The notes under the pieces: model-generated
Told to the model about the DNA's origin: nothing
Databases searched by the model: none
The model's input: only the letters and a program-made list of their open reading frames with translations
Program-made: the position numbers and the translations under genes
Part shown: positions 7,919 to 18,000 of the stretch, piece by piece
Position numbering within the stretch: position 1 is the stretch's first letter
How the letters are laid out: every line of letters begins with the position of its first letter
Source: Thermodesulforhabdaceae bacterium
GTDB taxonomy: Bacteria > Desulfobacterota > Syntrophobacteria > Syntrophobacterales > Thermodesulforhabdaceae
Length of the DNA stretch: 64,000 bases
Direction of reading: 5' to 3'
NCBI GenBank assembly: GCA_037482015.1
Contig: JBBFKT010000001.1
Coordinates: 62,001 to 126,000, forward strand

Positions 7919-9841
7919 CTAAGGTCCACCAAAATAATAGGTGCTAATAGCAGGCGATGCCGAAGTAGCTCCTGACAGGGTTGTCCAGTTAGACCAATTT
8001 TGTTCAATGCTGTCATAATATCTGTAGTAAATAGCAGTGGAAGATCCGGATCCTTTCACACTAAGAGAAAGAATGTTAGCTGTTGGACCTGCTGTTACCA
8101 TAGGGGTGGAAGATGTGGCACCACTTATTTTTGTCCAGCTAGACCAGGAAGTTCCATTAAAGGTTATATAAGAAATGTTGCTGGAAAGTGGAGTTGTCGT
8201 GTCCCCTTTTGCAAATACCCATAACTGATTTTGAAAGACTGTTGCGGAGGGAATGTGCGTAGTTTGCATCTGGGTAAAATAATACCACCCTCCCCAGGCG
8301 CCCGAGCTATCCATTTGCTTAAAATAAATCTTATGATCACTTCCCAGATCAAACACCCAGAGCCTGTCGTCATAAACAATGGCAGCAGGGGAATCTAAAG
8401 TATTGGAACCGGGGACTGTAGCCCAGGAAGACCAGGTGCCTGAGGTGGTCATACTTCTATAATAGATTGGTGCGTAACTGGAGTTGCCTTTTACGAACAC
8501 ATAGAGTTTGTTGCGATAAACAACCATAGCCGGTGCTGATGGAGTGACCCCTCCAATGTTTGTCCAGGAAGACCAGGTCCCTGGTACCAGGTAATCTTTT
8601 GAACGAACGAAAGTGTTGCCATTAGTACCCCTCACAGCCATGTAGAGTCGGCTATTAAAGGGAACCAAAGCGGGAGCATGGGTGGTTGCTCCATCAATGG
8701 TCTGCCATGAACCCCAGCCACTGGAGGTTTTGCTCCTTACAAAGATATTGTTTGATGTTGAACCTTTGACGGCCATGTACAGACGATTGTAATTGTTATA
8801 AGTAGTATTTAAAGTCATAAATTGTCTAGAATACCACGAGCTTCCCCCTTCTTGAATTGTGCACCCATAATTCATGTACATCTTCATGCGGAACAAACCG
8901 TTAGGTCTGTTTCCACCAGAAGTTCCCCAGCTGTTCAATACAATCCAGTAATGGTTGTTGGGATCTGCATCATCGTCATTGTATCCTACAATCAGAACAG
9001 CATGTCCTCCCCCTTCATTATCTACCCAGGTGTGGCCACAATAGGGATCGGGATTCCAGAGGGTGGATTCATTCTGGCTCCAATAGGTATAAAAAGCGTT
9101 CCAATCAGTATTATTTGCAAGCCAGAAAGCAAACCATACACCCTTATATTGCATGAGCACATTTTTTATATTGTTGATAGCCGTGGTCTGGGATACACCT
9201 GTTGTAGTAATTGTTTGAGCTGTAACACCTCCACCGGGTATTCCATAAAAGGGATTTGCACCAATAGAAGAGCATGCAACATTACTTGAACCATTGTTAC
9301 AAGTTCTGGAGCCATCGGCAAACTGTCCATTGGTATTAGACCAGGGACGTGGATTGGAAGATGTGCTATAGTAGTTAGCAAAAGTATTTAAATTACCTCC
9401 ACAACAGGCATAAGAAGAGCTGAAGCAAGAATTAAACCACTGGATTGATAGACGGTCTCTTACGAGGTTGTTCAAGCTGTGGGCAATTTCCATAATACCG
9501 GTTCCTGTCCATACCCAGCAATTGCCGCAAGATCCCTGGTTTCTTTCCGAAGGGGTATAGACTATGTAGTCAAGAAGTAAAGGCTTTGGTATTTGGGCGG
9601 TCTCACCATATTCTTTGGCTTCGAGCAAGGCATTGATAGTATCATCTATTGGAGCCTTAGGGGCTCGAAGATAGTCATCATACCAAGATCGCCTCGTTGC
9701 CTCGTCGGGTCTCATGATTGACTGATCAAGGACATCAAAATTGATACTTGAAGTGGCTTCTTCAGAGGCGAAAACTTGAATGGCCAGCAGAGTAACAAGC
9801 AAAAATAACAAAAGACCCAAGGAACCCTTCATTTTCTTCAT
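7919..9841 (-). CDS. secreted C1A papain-like cysteine protease with propeller-like repeats
   Basis: The protein has 640 residues. A signal peptide (LGLLLFLLVTLLAIQVFA) and a short pro-region precede a papain fold. NQGSCGNCWVWTG holds the nucleophile Cys108, GGGHAVLIVGY holds His280, and IVLNSWGTSGG holds Asn303. A cysteine-rich insert (YACCGGN) lies between them. From ~350 on come six repeats with the W-SSW-x-x-(I/V)-x-GAT signature, closely matching those of the C10 protease at 5206-7326. The start is supported by AGGAGA upstream. It is probably exported and bound to cell-surface or environmental glycans by the repeats while it digests protein; this role is inferred from the domains. Confidence 0.88.
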   Translation of the reverse strand: MKKMKGSLGLLLFLLVTLLAIQVFASEEATSSINFDVLDQSIMRPDEATRRSWYDDYLRAPKAPIDDTINALLEAKEYGETAQIPKPLLLDYIVYTPSERNQGSCGNCWVWTGTGIMEIAHSLNNLVRDRLSIQWFNSCFSSSYACCGGNLNTFANYYSTSSNPRPWSNTNGQFADGSRTCNNGSSNVACSSIGANPFYGIPGGGVTAQTITTTGVSQTTAINNIKNVLMQYKGVWFAFWLANNTDWNAFYTYWSQNESTLWNPDPYCGHTWVDNEGGGHAVLIVGYNDDDADPNNHYWIVLNSWGTSGGNRPNGLFRMKMYMNYGCTIQEGGSSWYSRQFMTLNTTYNNYNRLYMAVKGSTSNNIFVRSKTSSGWGSWQTIDGATTHAPALVPFNSRLYMAVRGTNGNTFVRSKDYLVPGTWSSWTNIGGVTPSAPAMVVYRNKLYVFVKGNSSYAPIYYRSMTTSGTWSSWATVPGSNTLDSPAAIVYDDRLWVFDLGSDHKIYFKQMDSSGAWGGWYYFTQMQTTHIPSATVFQNQLWVFAKGDTTTPLSSNISYITFNGTSWSSWTKISGATSSTPMVTAGPTANILSLSVKGSGSSTAIYYRYYDSIEQNWSNWTTLSGATSASPAISTYYFGGP

Positions 9842-9855
9842 TGGCTTCTCCTTTT

Positions 9856-10275
9856 TTAAAGATTGTTTTTTGACCAGGGGAATACAAAAAAAACAGGGGT
9901 ACAGGAACCTAATTCTATTACCATTAATTCACAATTAATAGCACTTCCTTCTCTGATACGATACTTTTCAAGAAACCATTTTTTGGGTAAAGATCCGTCT
10001 TCTAAAAGGAGAGGTAGATCACCCTTAATCATATTTAGGGCAAAGGGTTCCTTGATCTCTAAATTAGAATGAAATACAAATTTAACCTCAAATTCGTCTT
10101 CGCTTTCAATACGACCTGGTCCCACCTTTTTTACGGAAACAACTTTTGCCACACCGGGGTAGCTTTTATAATTACAGGCTCCCCCTACATTTTTCACCTC
10201 CTTTCCCTCAGGGGAAGAAAAACATCCCCATAACACAACGATATAAGCTACTAATAATGCTACACTTACTTTCAT
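9856..10275 (-). CDS. small lipoprotein, hypothetical
   Basis: About 139 residues from ATG 10275, preferred over a 20-residue longer start because AGGA precedes it and it begins directly with the signal segment VSVALLVAYIVVLWGC. LWGC is a plausible lipobox. The mature part has YPGVAKVVSVKK, an EFEVKFVFHSNL strand pair and a C-terminal GSCTPVFFVFPW. I do not recognise the family. It lies 14 bases upstream of the C1A protease on the same strand and is probably the first gene of a four-gene unit (lipoprotein, protease, lipoprotein, protease). Confidence 0.6.
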   Translation of the reverse strand: MKVSVALLVAYIVVLWGCFSSPEGKEVKNVGGACNYKSYPGVAKVVSVKKVGPGRIESEDEFEVKFVFHSNLEIKEPFALNMIKGDLPLLLEDGSLPKKWFLEKYRIREGSAINCELMVIELGSCTPVFFVFPWSKNNL

Positions 10276-10379
10276 AAAAGATCCTAGAGTGTGACGTTTA
10301 TTGTAAACTGGAACATTCTTTATATCCTTAGTCAAGAAATATTTTAGGGTGTTCTAAAAATCCCCTCACGGATAGGATA

Positions 10380-10868
10380 TCAGCCTCGATTTTGACCTTT
10401 TGAGTGTTTCATCACAAAATTAACCCTTTGAAACAGTAACAAAATAAGGAAGAGTGTAACCAGGAGGTACATGTTATAAAGCACGAAGACAGCCAGGGCT
10501 TTGTTTTGAGTTATATCATCTACTTTTACCCTGAAATTAGGATCTATTTTTTGTTTTATTGTCCCGAATAGGCTTTCGATAAGGTATCTTTGATCTTCAT
10601 ATTCTTTCCAAAGAGCCTTAGAGGCTTTCCTGAGAGGATGCCCTACTTTCTGTCTTGGGGTTTCCTTTACCCTTATGACATGTTTTAGCCTAGCTTTCTC
10701 AAATATTTCCATCAAACTAATACTGTCATAACATTTATCCGCTATAAGACATTGATTTTCCAGGTTTAACCAATCAATTTGATCCAGAGCCCTCATAAGA
10801 AGTTTTACTTCACTGGCATAGGCACTTCCCGTCTCAACTGTAGCAATAACTCTTTGGCTCATGTTCAA
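10380..10868 (-). pseudogene. C-terminal remnant of a DDE transposase (IS4/IS5-type)
   Basis: About 160 residues corresponding to the C-terminal half of an IS transposase: TVETGSAYASE, CLIADKCYDSISLMEIF (second catalytic Asp region) and RYLIESLFGTIKQKID (catalytic Glu region). A hydrophobic tail follows (LAVFVLYNMYLLV). The N-terminal half with the first catalytic Asp is missing. The frame begins exactly inside the left inverted repeat of the adjacent IS1595-type element. The missing half is not found on the other side of that element, so this is a decayed remnant, not a gene simply split by one insertion. It should be inactive. Confidence 0.75.
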
Positions 10869-10879
10869 AAGTAGTGCAA
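10852..10879 (+). repeat. left terminal inverted repeat of the IS1595-type element
   Basis: It reads CTTTGGCTCATGTTCAAAAG and onward into the element. It pairs with the right copy with four mismatches, at repeat positions 14, 19, 20 and 22. It also supplies the first codons of the truncated neighbouring transposase frame. Confidence 0.65.
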
Positions 10880-11789
10880 CCTAACCAACTGAGAGATAAA
10901 AGCAGGGGAGATTCGTTTCAAGTTGATCCGGAACTCACACATCGCCACATAACCGGCCAGGTACTTTTTGTGCACGCCACGGAAAGGACGCAGAAAATTG
11001 CGTACCGTTGTCCATAACCCCTCACAGGTATTCACATGTACCTCTCGCTTCCCATCACCGTCATCATCCCGTGCCCACTCTCGCTTGCCATGGTATACCG
11101 TTTTGTGAACCCGAACGATGTGATCATACCCCTGCCATTCATCGGTGAATACCACCGCCTGAGCGCAGGTAAATCGGTAGACATGGTCTTCCAGTATCTC
11201 CCGCGTGGTCCGATGAACGACCCGCAGCCGTACCTGCCCACTCTCCCGGCCAACTGTCCCCACAATCGGCGGACGATCCTTATCGTATGTCCCGTGCCCC
11301 CGCCGCTTGTTTCCCCGCCGCCGAGGTGGATCAGCCGGATCGGCGTGTTTCTCACCTTTTTTCCCCCGCATTCTGAAACAGTTCATCGGTTTCCGTCTGC
11401 TGATCTCCCAAAGGGATCTCTGGCTGGATCTTCTGGGCGTTTCGTTGAATCCTTTGCCGAAGGGTATGGACGGTGGTTCGGCTTAGCCCCAATTCCCCGG
11501 CCAGAACCGCTGAAGATTCCCCCTTGCACACTCCTCTTAAAAGGAGAATAACCTGAGACGGGCTGAGTTGTTTTCCCTGAAAGAGCGTCCCGCTATACAC
11601 GTTGTAAATTCGGTGACAGTGACGACATCGATAAACGGTCAAGTTACTCCGACGAGTGCGCCGGAAGATGCGAGCGGCTTCTATTCCACGTCCACAGCCT
11701 GGGCACTTCAACCCATTGGGATGGAAGTATTTCATCAGCCACTGTTCACTGAGTTCATCATCTAAAAGGTCAACTATCGGGAACTCCAT
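10865..11789 (-). pseudogene. IS1595-family transposase, frameshifted
   Basis: The N-terminal part (from ATG 11789, MEFPIVDLLDD) has a zinc ribbon, CPGC...CRHC, and a helix-turn-helix, LGLSRTTVHTLRQR. It reads up to TETDELFQNAGEK and meets TGA at 11352-11354. The C-terminal part continues in another frame with KHADPADPPRRRGNKRRGHG, VVFTDEWQGYDH (second Asp) and NTCEGLWTTVRNFLRPFRG. Family members read ...NAGEKG... straight through. Here the run of six A (T6 at 11357-11362 on the + strand) is one base too long. A +1 shift is needed, so this is not a classic -1 slippery site. It is probably inactive, unless transcriptional slippage restores the frame. Confidence 0.8.
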
Positions 11790-11829
11790 ACATAAACTCC
11801 AAGAAAAAAGTCCAGTATAGTATACTCTA

Positions 11830-11857
11830 TTGCACCAGGTTTGTACATGAGCCAAAG
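11830..11857 (-). repeat. right terminal inverted repeat of the IS1595-type element
   Basis: The reverse complement begins CTTTGGCTCATGTACAAACC and matches the left copy at 24 of 28 positions. It lies 41 bases upstream of the transposase start at 11789. Confidence 0.65.
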
Positions 11858-11879
11858 TTTTTTTCGCTTTCGTTTTCAA

Positions 11880-12052
11880 TCTGATGCATAAGACCTAATT
11901 GTTCAAGAAGCAATTTTATAGGCTAAAAACTCCATTTTTGTTCTAAGTTGATAAAAAACTTGGATGGGCTGGTATATGACAAAAAGTTGTGGTGGATGGA
12001 TCTTATAAAACTAGTGTTTCCCTCAAATCTTTTTAAATCACTCTCAGTATTT
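11880..12052. other. array trailer region, no gene seen
   Basis: These 173 bases lie between the IS element and the last degenerate repeat. The stretch is AT-rich, with no convincing gene and no further recognisable repeat copy. Confidence 0.5.
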
Positions 12053-12082
12053 GTTTCGATCTCACAGTGGTTCAATTTGAGC
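12053..12082 (-). repeat. degenerate terminal CRISPR repeat (trailer end)
   Basis: This is the last repeat of the array in transcription order. It differs from the consensus at four positions (GTTTCGATCTCACAGTGGTT then CAATTTGAGC). The next copy at 12120-12149 has one of these changes (CAATTT for CGATTT). Decay at the leader-distal end is typical of old array ends and supports the assigned direction. Confidence 0.85.
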
Positions 12083-15000
12083 TATCCAGCCGTTGGGGAG
12101 AAATATGCCTTAGATTACAGTTTCAATCCCACAATGGTTCAATTTGAGCCCGAGAGCCAACTTTTCTATCACGAAAGGCAAAAAAGTTTCAATCCCACAA
12201 TGGTTCGATTTGAGCAAGTGAAAAAGATCCACCAGAAGAGCATACATTCGAGTTTCAATCCCACAATGGTTCGATTTGAGCCCTACTCCTTTAGTCCGTA
12301 GCCCTTATTTTGACTCTGTTTCAATCCCACAATGGTTCGATTTGAGCCCAAGAGTTTCCCTAAGTTCGTTTGGTTTATTACTTCGTTTCAATCCCACAAT
12401 GGTTCGATTTGAGCTGTAAAGATCTTGGTCTGCTGGGTCAGAATAGAGATGTTTCAATCCCACAATGGTTCGATTTGAGCTGAGTAGTAAAAACAATATT
12501 TTCTGAAATAACAAAGTTTCAATCCCACAATGGTTCGATTTGAGCCGGTTTCGGGCTTTCTGTCTTTCAGCTTAAATGTTGTTTCAATCCCACAATGGTT
12601 CGATTTGAGCACGATGATCTTTCTGTGCTCATTAGTCAATACAAGCGTTTCAATCCCACAATGGTTCGATTTGAGCTGATTAACGCCTTGAAGCAGATAA
12701 AGAAAATCAGCGTTTCAATCCCACAATGGTTCGATTTGAGCACTTGCGGTTTACACATCCACTTCAATTGTATCTTCTGTTTCAATCCCACAATGGTTCG
12801 ATTTGAGCCATACAGTCTCTTACCGTCCACTATGTGTATAACACTGTTTCAATCCCACAATGGTTCGATTTGAGCGAATACCCTCCGACCTCGGTTGACG
12901 AGCTCCTTCGGCGGTTTCAATCCCACAATGGTTCGATTTGAGCGAGTCCTGACGCCGCCTCCTCAGCGCCACTGATGGAGTTTCAATCCCACAATGGTTC
13001 GATTTGAGCACGGTGGTGTAAGAGATATGGCCGCCGTGATATCAGTTTCAATCCCACAATGGTTCGATTTGAGCCTGGGCTCAGGGATTGCGATCCCGGG
13101 GATGTTCTAGTTTCAATCCCACAATGGTTCGATTTGAGCCGAATCCAGCTTCAAGTGAGCCATCATGTTTGCAATGTTTCAATCCCACAATGGTTCGATT
13201 TGAGCCAGATTGATTGCGGTTAGCCAAGTGGGAATGTCTTCGTTTCAATCCCACAATGGTTCGATTTGAGCGTATCTTCTTGGGAGATTCCCAAGAAGAA
13301 TTTCTGAGTTTCAATCCCACAATGGTTCGATTTGAGCTTCTCAAGTTCTATGGGAACCATTGCTTTGTCCTCTGTTTCAATCCCACAATGGTTCGATTTG
13401 AGCTATTGCCGATGCCGTTGGTATAACGAAGACGAAGACGTTTCAATCCCACAATGGTTCGATTTGAGCTTTTCGACCCAGGAGCAAAACAACACGTTAG
13501 AGCACGTTTCAATCCCACAATGGTTCGATTTGAGCTGATCCAGCTCGCTCTTAGATCTGGACAATACAAGGTTTCAATCCCACAATGGTTCGATTTGAGC
13601 CGCAACAGCTCGAGCGGGCGTGTCCTTCCCACCCGTGTTTCAATCCCACAATGGTTCGATTTGAGCTCAAAGAAGGTGTCACTATCATTCTCATTGATAC
13701 CTAGTTTCAATCCCACAATGGTTCGATTTGAGCGCTAGCATATCCTCCAGTTATTCTAAGGTCTTTCCAGTTTCAATCCCACAATGGTTCGATTTGAGCT
13801 CCAACCTCTATCAGACTATCTTAATACTGATTGTCGTTTCAATCCCACAATGGTTCGATTTGAGCCCTGAGTCCCTGCCCAGTATAATAGGAATCCTTAG
13901 CCGTTTCAATCCCACAATGGTTCGATTTGAGCCGAAGGACAGAAAAATGAAAGAGTTTTTTGAATCAGTTTCAATCCCACAATGGTTCGATTTGAGCTTT
14001 GTTGTTTTATATTATATTGCGAAGATAACATCAGTTTCAATCCCACAATGGTTCGATTTGAGCGTGTTGGTAGTATTTAATGAGTTGTTAAAGAAGTAGT
14101 TTCAATCCCACAATGGTTCGATTTGAGCCTGAAGAGAGAGTCTGAGCGTAGAAAAGCAATGTTGGTTTCAATCCCACAATGGTTCGATTTGAGCGTTCGC
14201 CTTACCTTCCGTATCAACCGTCACAAGCTCGTTTCAATCCCACAATGGTTCGATTTGAGCTGTGCATAAGGAGTCGGGGAGGACGGTAGAGGTAGTGGTT
14301 TCAATCCCACAATGGTTCGATTTGAGCGGAGTGGAGATAGGGTGTGATGGGTGTGTGACTCCTGGTTTCAATCCCACAATGGTTCGATTTGAGCAGTAGA
14401 ATTTCAGAGGTGGTAGGGGAGAGGTGGGTTAGTTTCAATCCCACAATGGTTCGATTTGAGCAAGCATCAATCTTGTCTCTCATGTTTAGCCCTCCTCTGT
14501 TTCAATCCCACAATGGTTCGATTTGAGCTAAGAGTATTTTAGACTTACCAGAGGGAATCAAAAGTTTCAATCCCACAATGGTTCGATTTGAGCCAAAATA
14601 CTCCCACTCCCCAACTCAAGAACAAAATCGTTTCAATCCCACAATGGTTCGATTTGAGCTAGCGATAGAGTTATTGCCGATTCCACACAAAGACGTTTCA
14701 ATCCCACAATGGTTCGATTTGAGCAGGGAAAACTGGACGGAATTTAACGCCGTCTCTCCTGTTTCAATCCCACAATGGTTCGATTTGAGCCTCCGAATCC
14801 TTCTCACTATCGCCCCTACTACCGCGTTTCAATCCCACAATGGTTCGATTTGAGCTGATAATCCTTGTAGGCATTCCATTTTACAAACAAGGTTTCAATC
14901 CCACAATGGTTCGATTTGAGCCATATACCTCTACCCTTAAAGGCGTCTTGACTAGAAGGTTTCAATCCCACAATGGTTCGATTTGAGCCCAAGCATGAGT

Positions 15001-18000
15001 GTTTCCGTGTAGTCGAACTTTCCCGTTTCAATCCCACAATGGTTCGATTTGAGCTCGAGCTTTACGAACAAATCTTCCTCGCTCACCCAGGTTTCAATCC
15101 CACAATGGTTCGATTTGAGCTGCGCTTCTTGCAGTTGGTAATCATTCTCAAGTTCTAGTTTCAATCCCACAATGGTTCGATTTGAGCTCCGTGGGAAAAA
15201 GCCTTCGATTACCTGCTAGCAAAGTTTCAATCCCACAATGGTTCGATTTGAGCGTAATACTTTTCTTCACGAAGTCAATTTCCCATTCGGTTTCAATCCC
15301 ACAATGGTTCGATTTGAGCTGAAGACCACGCCGAAAACGTCCTCACCATTCTAAAGTTTCAATCCCACAATGGTTCGATTTGAGCCATTTTTATTTCTTC
15401 CTTCCTTAGATATCCATTCCGAGTTTCAATCCCACAATGGTTCGATTTGAGCATCATAGTTTCATAGTTTTCAGAGTCAGTTTAGGAGGTTTCAATCCCA
15501 CAATGGTTCGATTTGAGCCATTACCAGTCATAATTGTGTCATCATACATATATAGTTTCAATCCCACAATGGTTCGATTTGAGCAGTGTTCGAGCGAGAG
15601 GCTAGGATATGGCTAGGCGAGTTTCAATCCCACAATGGTTCGATTTGAGCCGAACGGGACCTCTCATATAGTGGAACTCCTTCCTGGTTTCAATCCCACA
15701 ATGGTTCGATTTGAGCCAAACGAGATCAGGATCTATAGCTCTAGTTCTGAGAGTTTCAATCCCACAATGGTTCGATTTGAGCTGGTATGGCGGTCTTGGT
15801 GCTTATAATATCACCTGCTCGTTTCAATCCCACAATGGTTCGATTTGAGCTACCGTGGAAAATCCAGCTTGGTTACAGATGAGAAGGTTTCAATCCCACA
15901 ATGGTTCGATTTGAGCCAATAATGTTGCCTTTGTCGTCTCTAATGAAATCATGGTTTCAATCCCACAATGGTTCGATTTGAGCCTTTTACTCGGTATCGA
16001 TTATGACGAATACACGCTCGTTTCAATCCCACAATGGTTCGATTTGAGCTCAATCATAGTTTCATAGTTTTCATAGCTGCAGCCCTGTTTCAATCCCACA
16101 ATGGTTCGATTTGAGCCCCATAGACGACTATGACGAGAACGTAGATATTCCAGTTTCAATCCCACAATGGTTCGATTTGAGCGCTTACCTTCTGGAATAC
16201 GCAAGCTGGACAAGCTGCGTTTCAATCCCACAATGGTTCGATTTGAGCTCTAGAGCTACCAGCTGAGAACGTCAGGATCGTCCAGTTTCAATCCCACAAT
16301 GGTTCGATTTGAGCAGACAACTCGATCTATCTTGTGAGTGAGTCCTTCCTGTTTCAATCCCACAATGGTTCGATTTGAGCTTTGCGAAAGCGGGGCGCCT
16401 TGCTTCCTCTTCTCGTCGTTTCAATCCCACAATGGTTCGATTTGAGCTAGCAGAATTATTTTAGTTCCAGATGGGATTTATAAGTTTCAATCCCACAATG
16501 GTTCGATTTGAGCGGGGAGCCCGAAGGCTCCCAGATTTGCGGTTATTCCGTTTCAATCCCACAATGGTTCGATTTGAGCTAATCAATAATGACGGTGCTG
16601 GTATCGGCTATGTTAGTTTCAATCCCACAATGGTTCGATTTGAGCCCAGAACGCGCGCACTGACGAGATTAGAATCTTTAGTTTCAATCCCACAATGGTT
16701 CGATTTGAGCGGGAAAATGACGTCGCAATCCTCGCAAGTTAACCTCCGTTTCAATCCCACAATGGTTCGATTTGAGCTGTTTACCGTTCCCGATAATCTT
16801 TTCTCCCCACACTGTTTCAATCCCACAATGGTTCGATTTGAGCTACTGTTGCCAAAGAAAATCCTATTGAAGTGAATAGTTTCAATCCCACAATGGTTCG
16901 ATTTGAGCTAGACAATAAGTTTCAACTTTTTCTAAAAATCCCCGTTTCAATCCCACAATGGTTCGATTTGAGCGTCAGCGAGATACGGGGGCGAGTTAAT
17001 ACGTGTAGAGTTTCAATCCCACAATGGTTCGATTTGAGCGATTTTCTTTGGCAACAGTAAGGAAGCAATCCTCGCGTTTCAATCCCACAATGGTTCGATT
17101 TGAGCGACTAAGTACAAGGCCGGATTGGTATTATTTCATAAGTTTCAATCCCACAATGGTTCGATTTGAGCATAGTCGGAAAATTAGCTTCACCTCACCA
17201 TTTTCCCGTTTCAATCCCACAATGGTTCGATTTGAGCGAGGACCACGCCGGGAATGTTTCGGAGATTCTCAAGTTTCAATCCCACAATGGTTCGATTTGA
17301 GCTCTAATTTCATAGCTTTCCCTCCTTTAGTAATTTGTTGTTTCAATCCCACAATGGTTCGATTTGAGCGGGCTTTTATGGTTATTCATAGTTATCGTTA
17401 TAAGCGTTTCAATCCCACAATGGTTCGATTTGAGCCTAATAGCTGATTTAATTTCGCTATGTTCCCGCTCAGTTTCAATCCCACAATGGTTCGATTTGAG
17501 CTCATGTTTCATGTAACTAATCTGAGCTTCTTGCACTGTTTCAATCCCACAATGGTTCGATTTGAGCAAAGGCTCCCACTTCTCGAACACGTCTTCCAAG
17601 ATAGTTTCAATCCCACAATGGTTCGATTTGAGCAAAAGATCCCGTGGCGAGAAGCTTTTGATTATCTTTGTTTCAATCCCACAATGGTTCGATTTGAGCT
17701 AATAATCTGCGCCAACAACCCTTCCGCTCTACCTTGTTTCAATCCCACAATGGTTCGATTTGAGCACGAAAAGTTACAACTTTTTCTGAAAATCCCCCCG
17801 GTTTCAATCCCACAATGGTTCGATTTGAGCCACTCCCAGAACTACCCGCCCCATCCGAATCTACAGGTTTCAATCCCACAATGGTTCGATTTGAGCATGA
17901 GCTTAAAAAGATTCCTGTGTATCATACACCTGGTTTCAATCCCACAATGGTTCGATTTGAGCCCAGCTCGCTCGATGGGTCGATCCCCTTAAGCGTAGTT

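Larger units (their letters stand above)
10852..11857 (-). mobile_element. IS1595-family insertion sequence, about 1.0 kb
   Basis: The element is bounded by imperfect 28-bp inverted repeats at 10852-10879 and 11830-11857 that match at 24 of 28 positions. The shared outer part is CTTTGGCTCATGT. It contains one transposase on the minus strand, interrupted by a frameshift. The inside is visibly richer in G+C than the flanks, which suggests transfer. I could not find an 8-bp target duplication outside the repeats, so the exact ends remain tentative. It lies between the protease cassette and the trailing end of the CRISPR array. Confidence 0.75.

Noticed and set aside
8822-9289. 155-codon + strand frame opposite the C1A protease
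   Set aside because: The minus strand encodes intact catalytic motifs; this is a shadow frame.
11352-11386. Programmed -1 ribosomal frameshift in the transposase
   Set aside because: The frame change needed is +1 and exact restoration comes from removing one A, so an indel explains it better.
11036-11551. 171-codon + strand frame antisense to the IS1595-type transposase
   Set aside because: The opposite strand has clear zinc-ribbon and DDE motifs; this frame is a G+C-rich shadow without any recognisable feature.
10844-11865. 8-bp target site duplication flanking the IS1595-type element
   Set aside because: The bases outside the two inverted repeats do not match each other.
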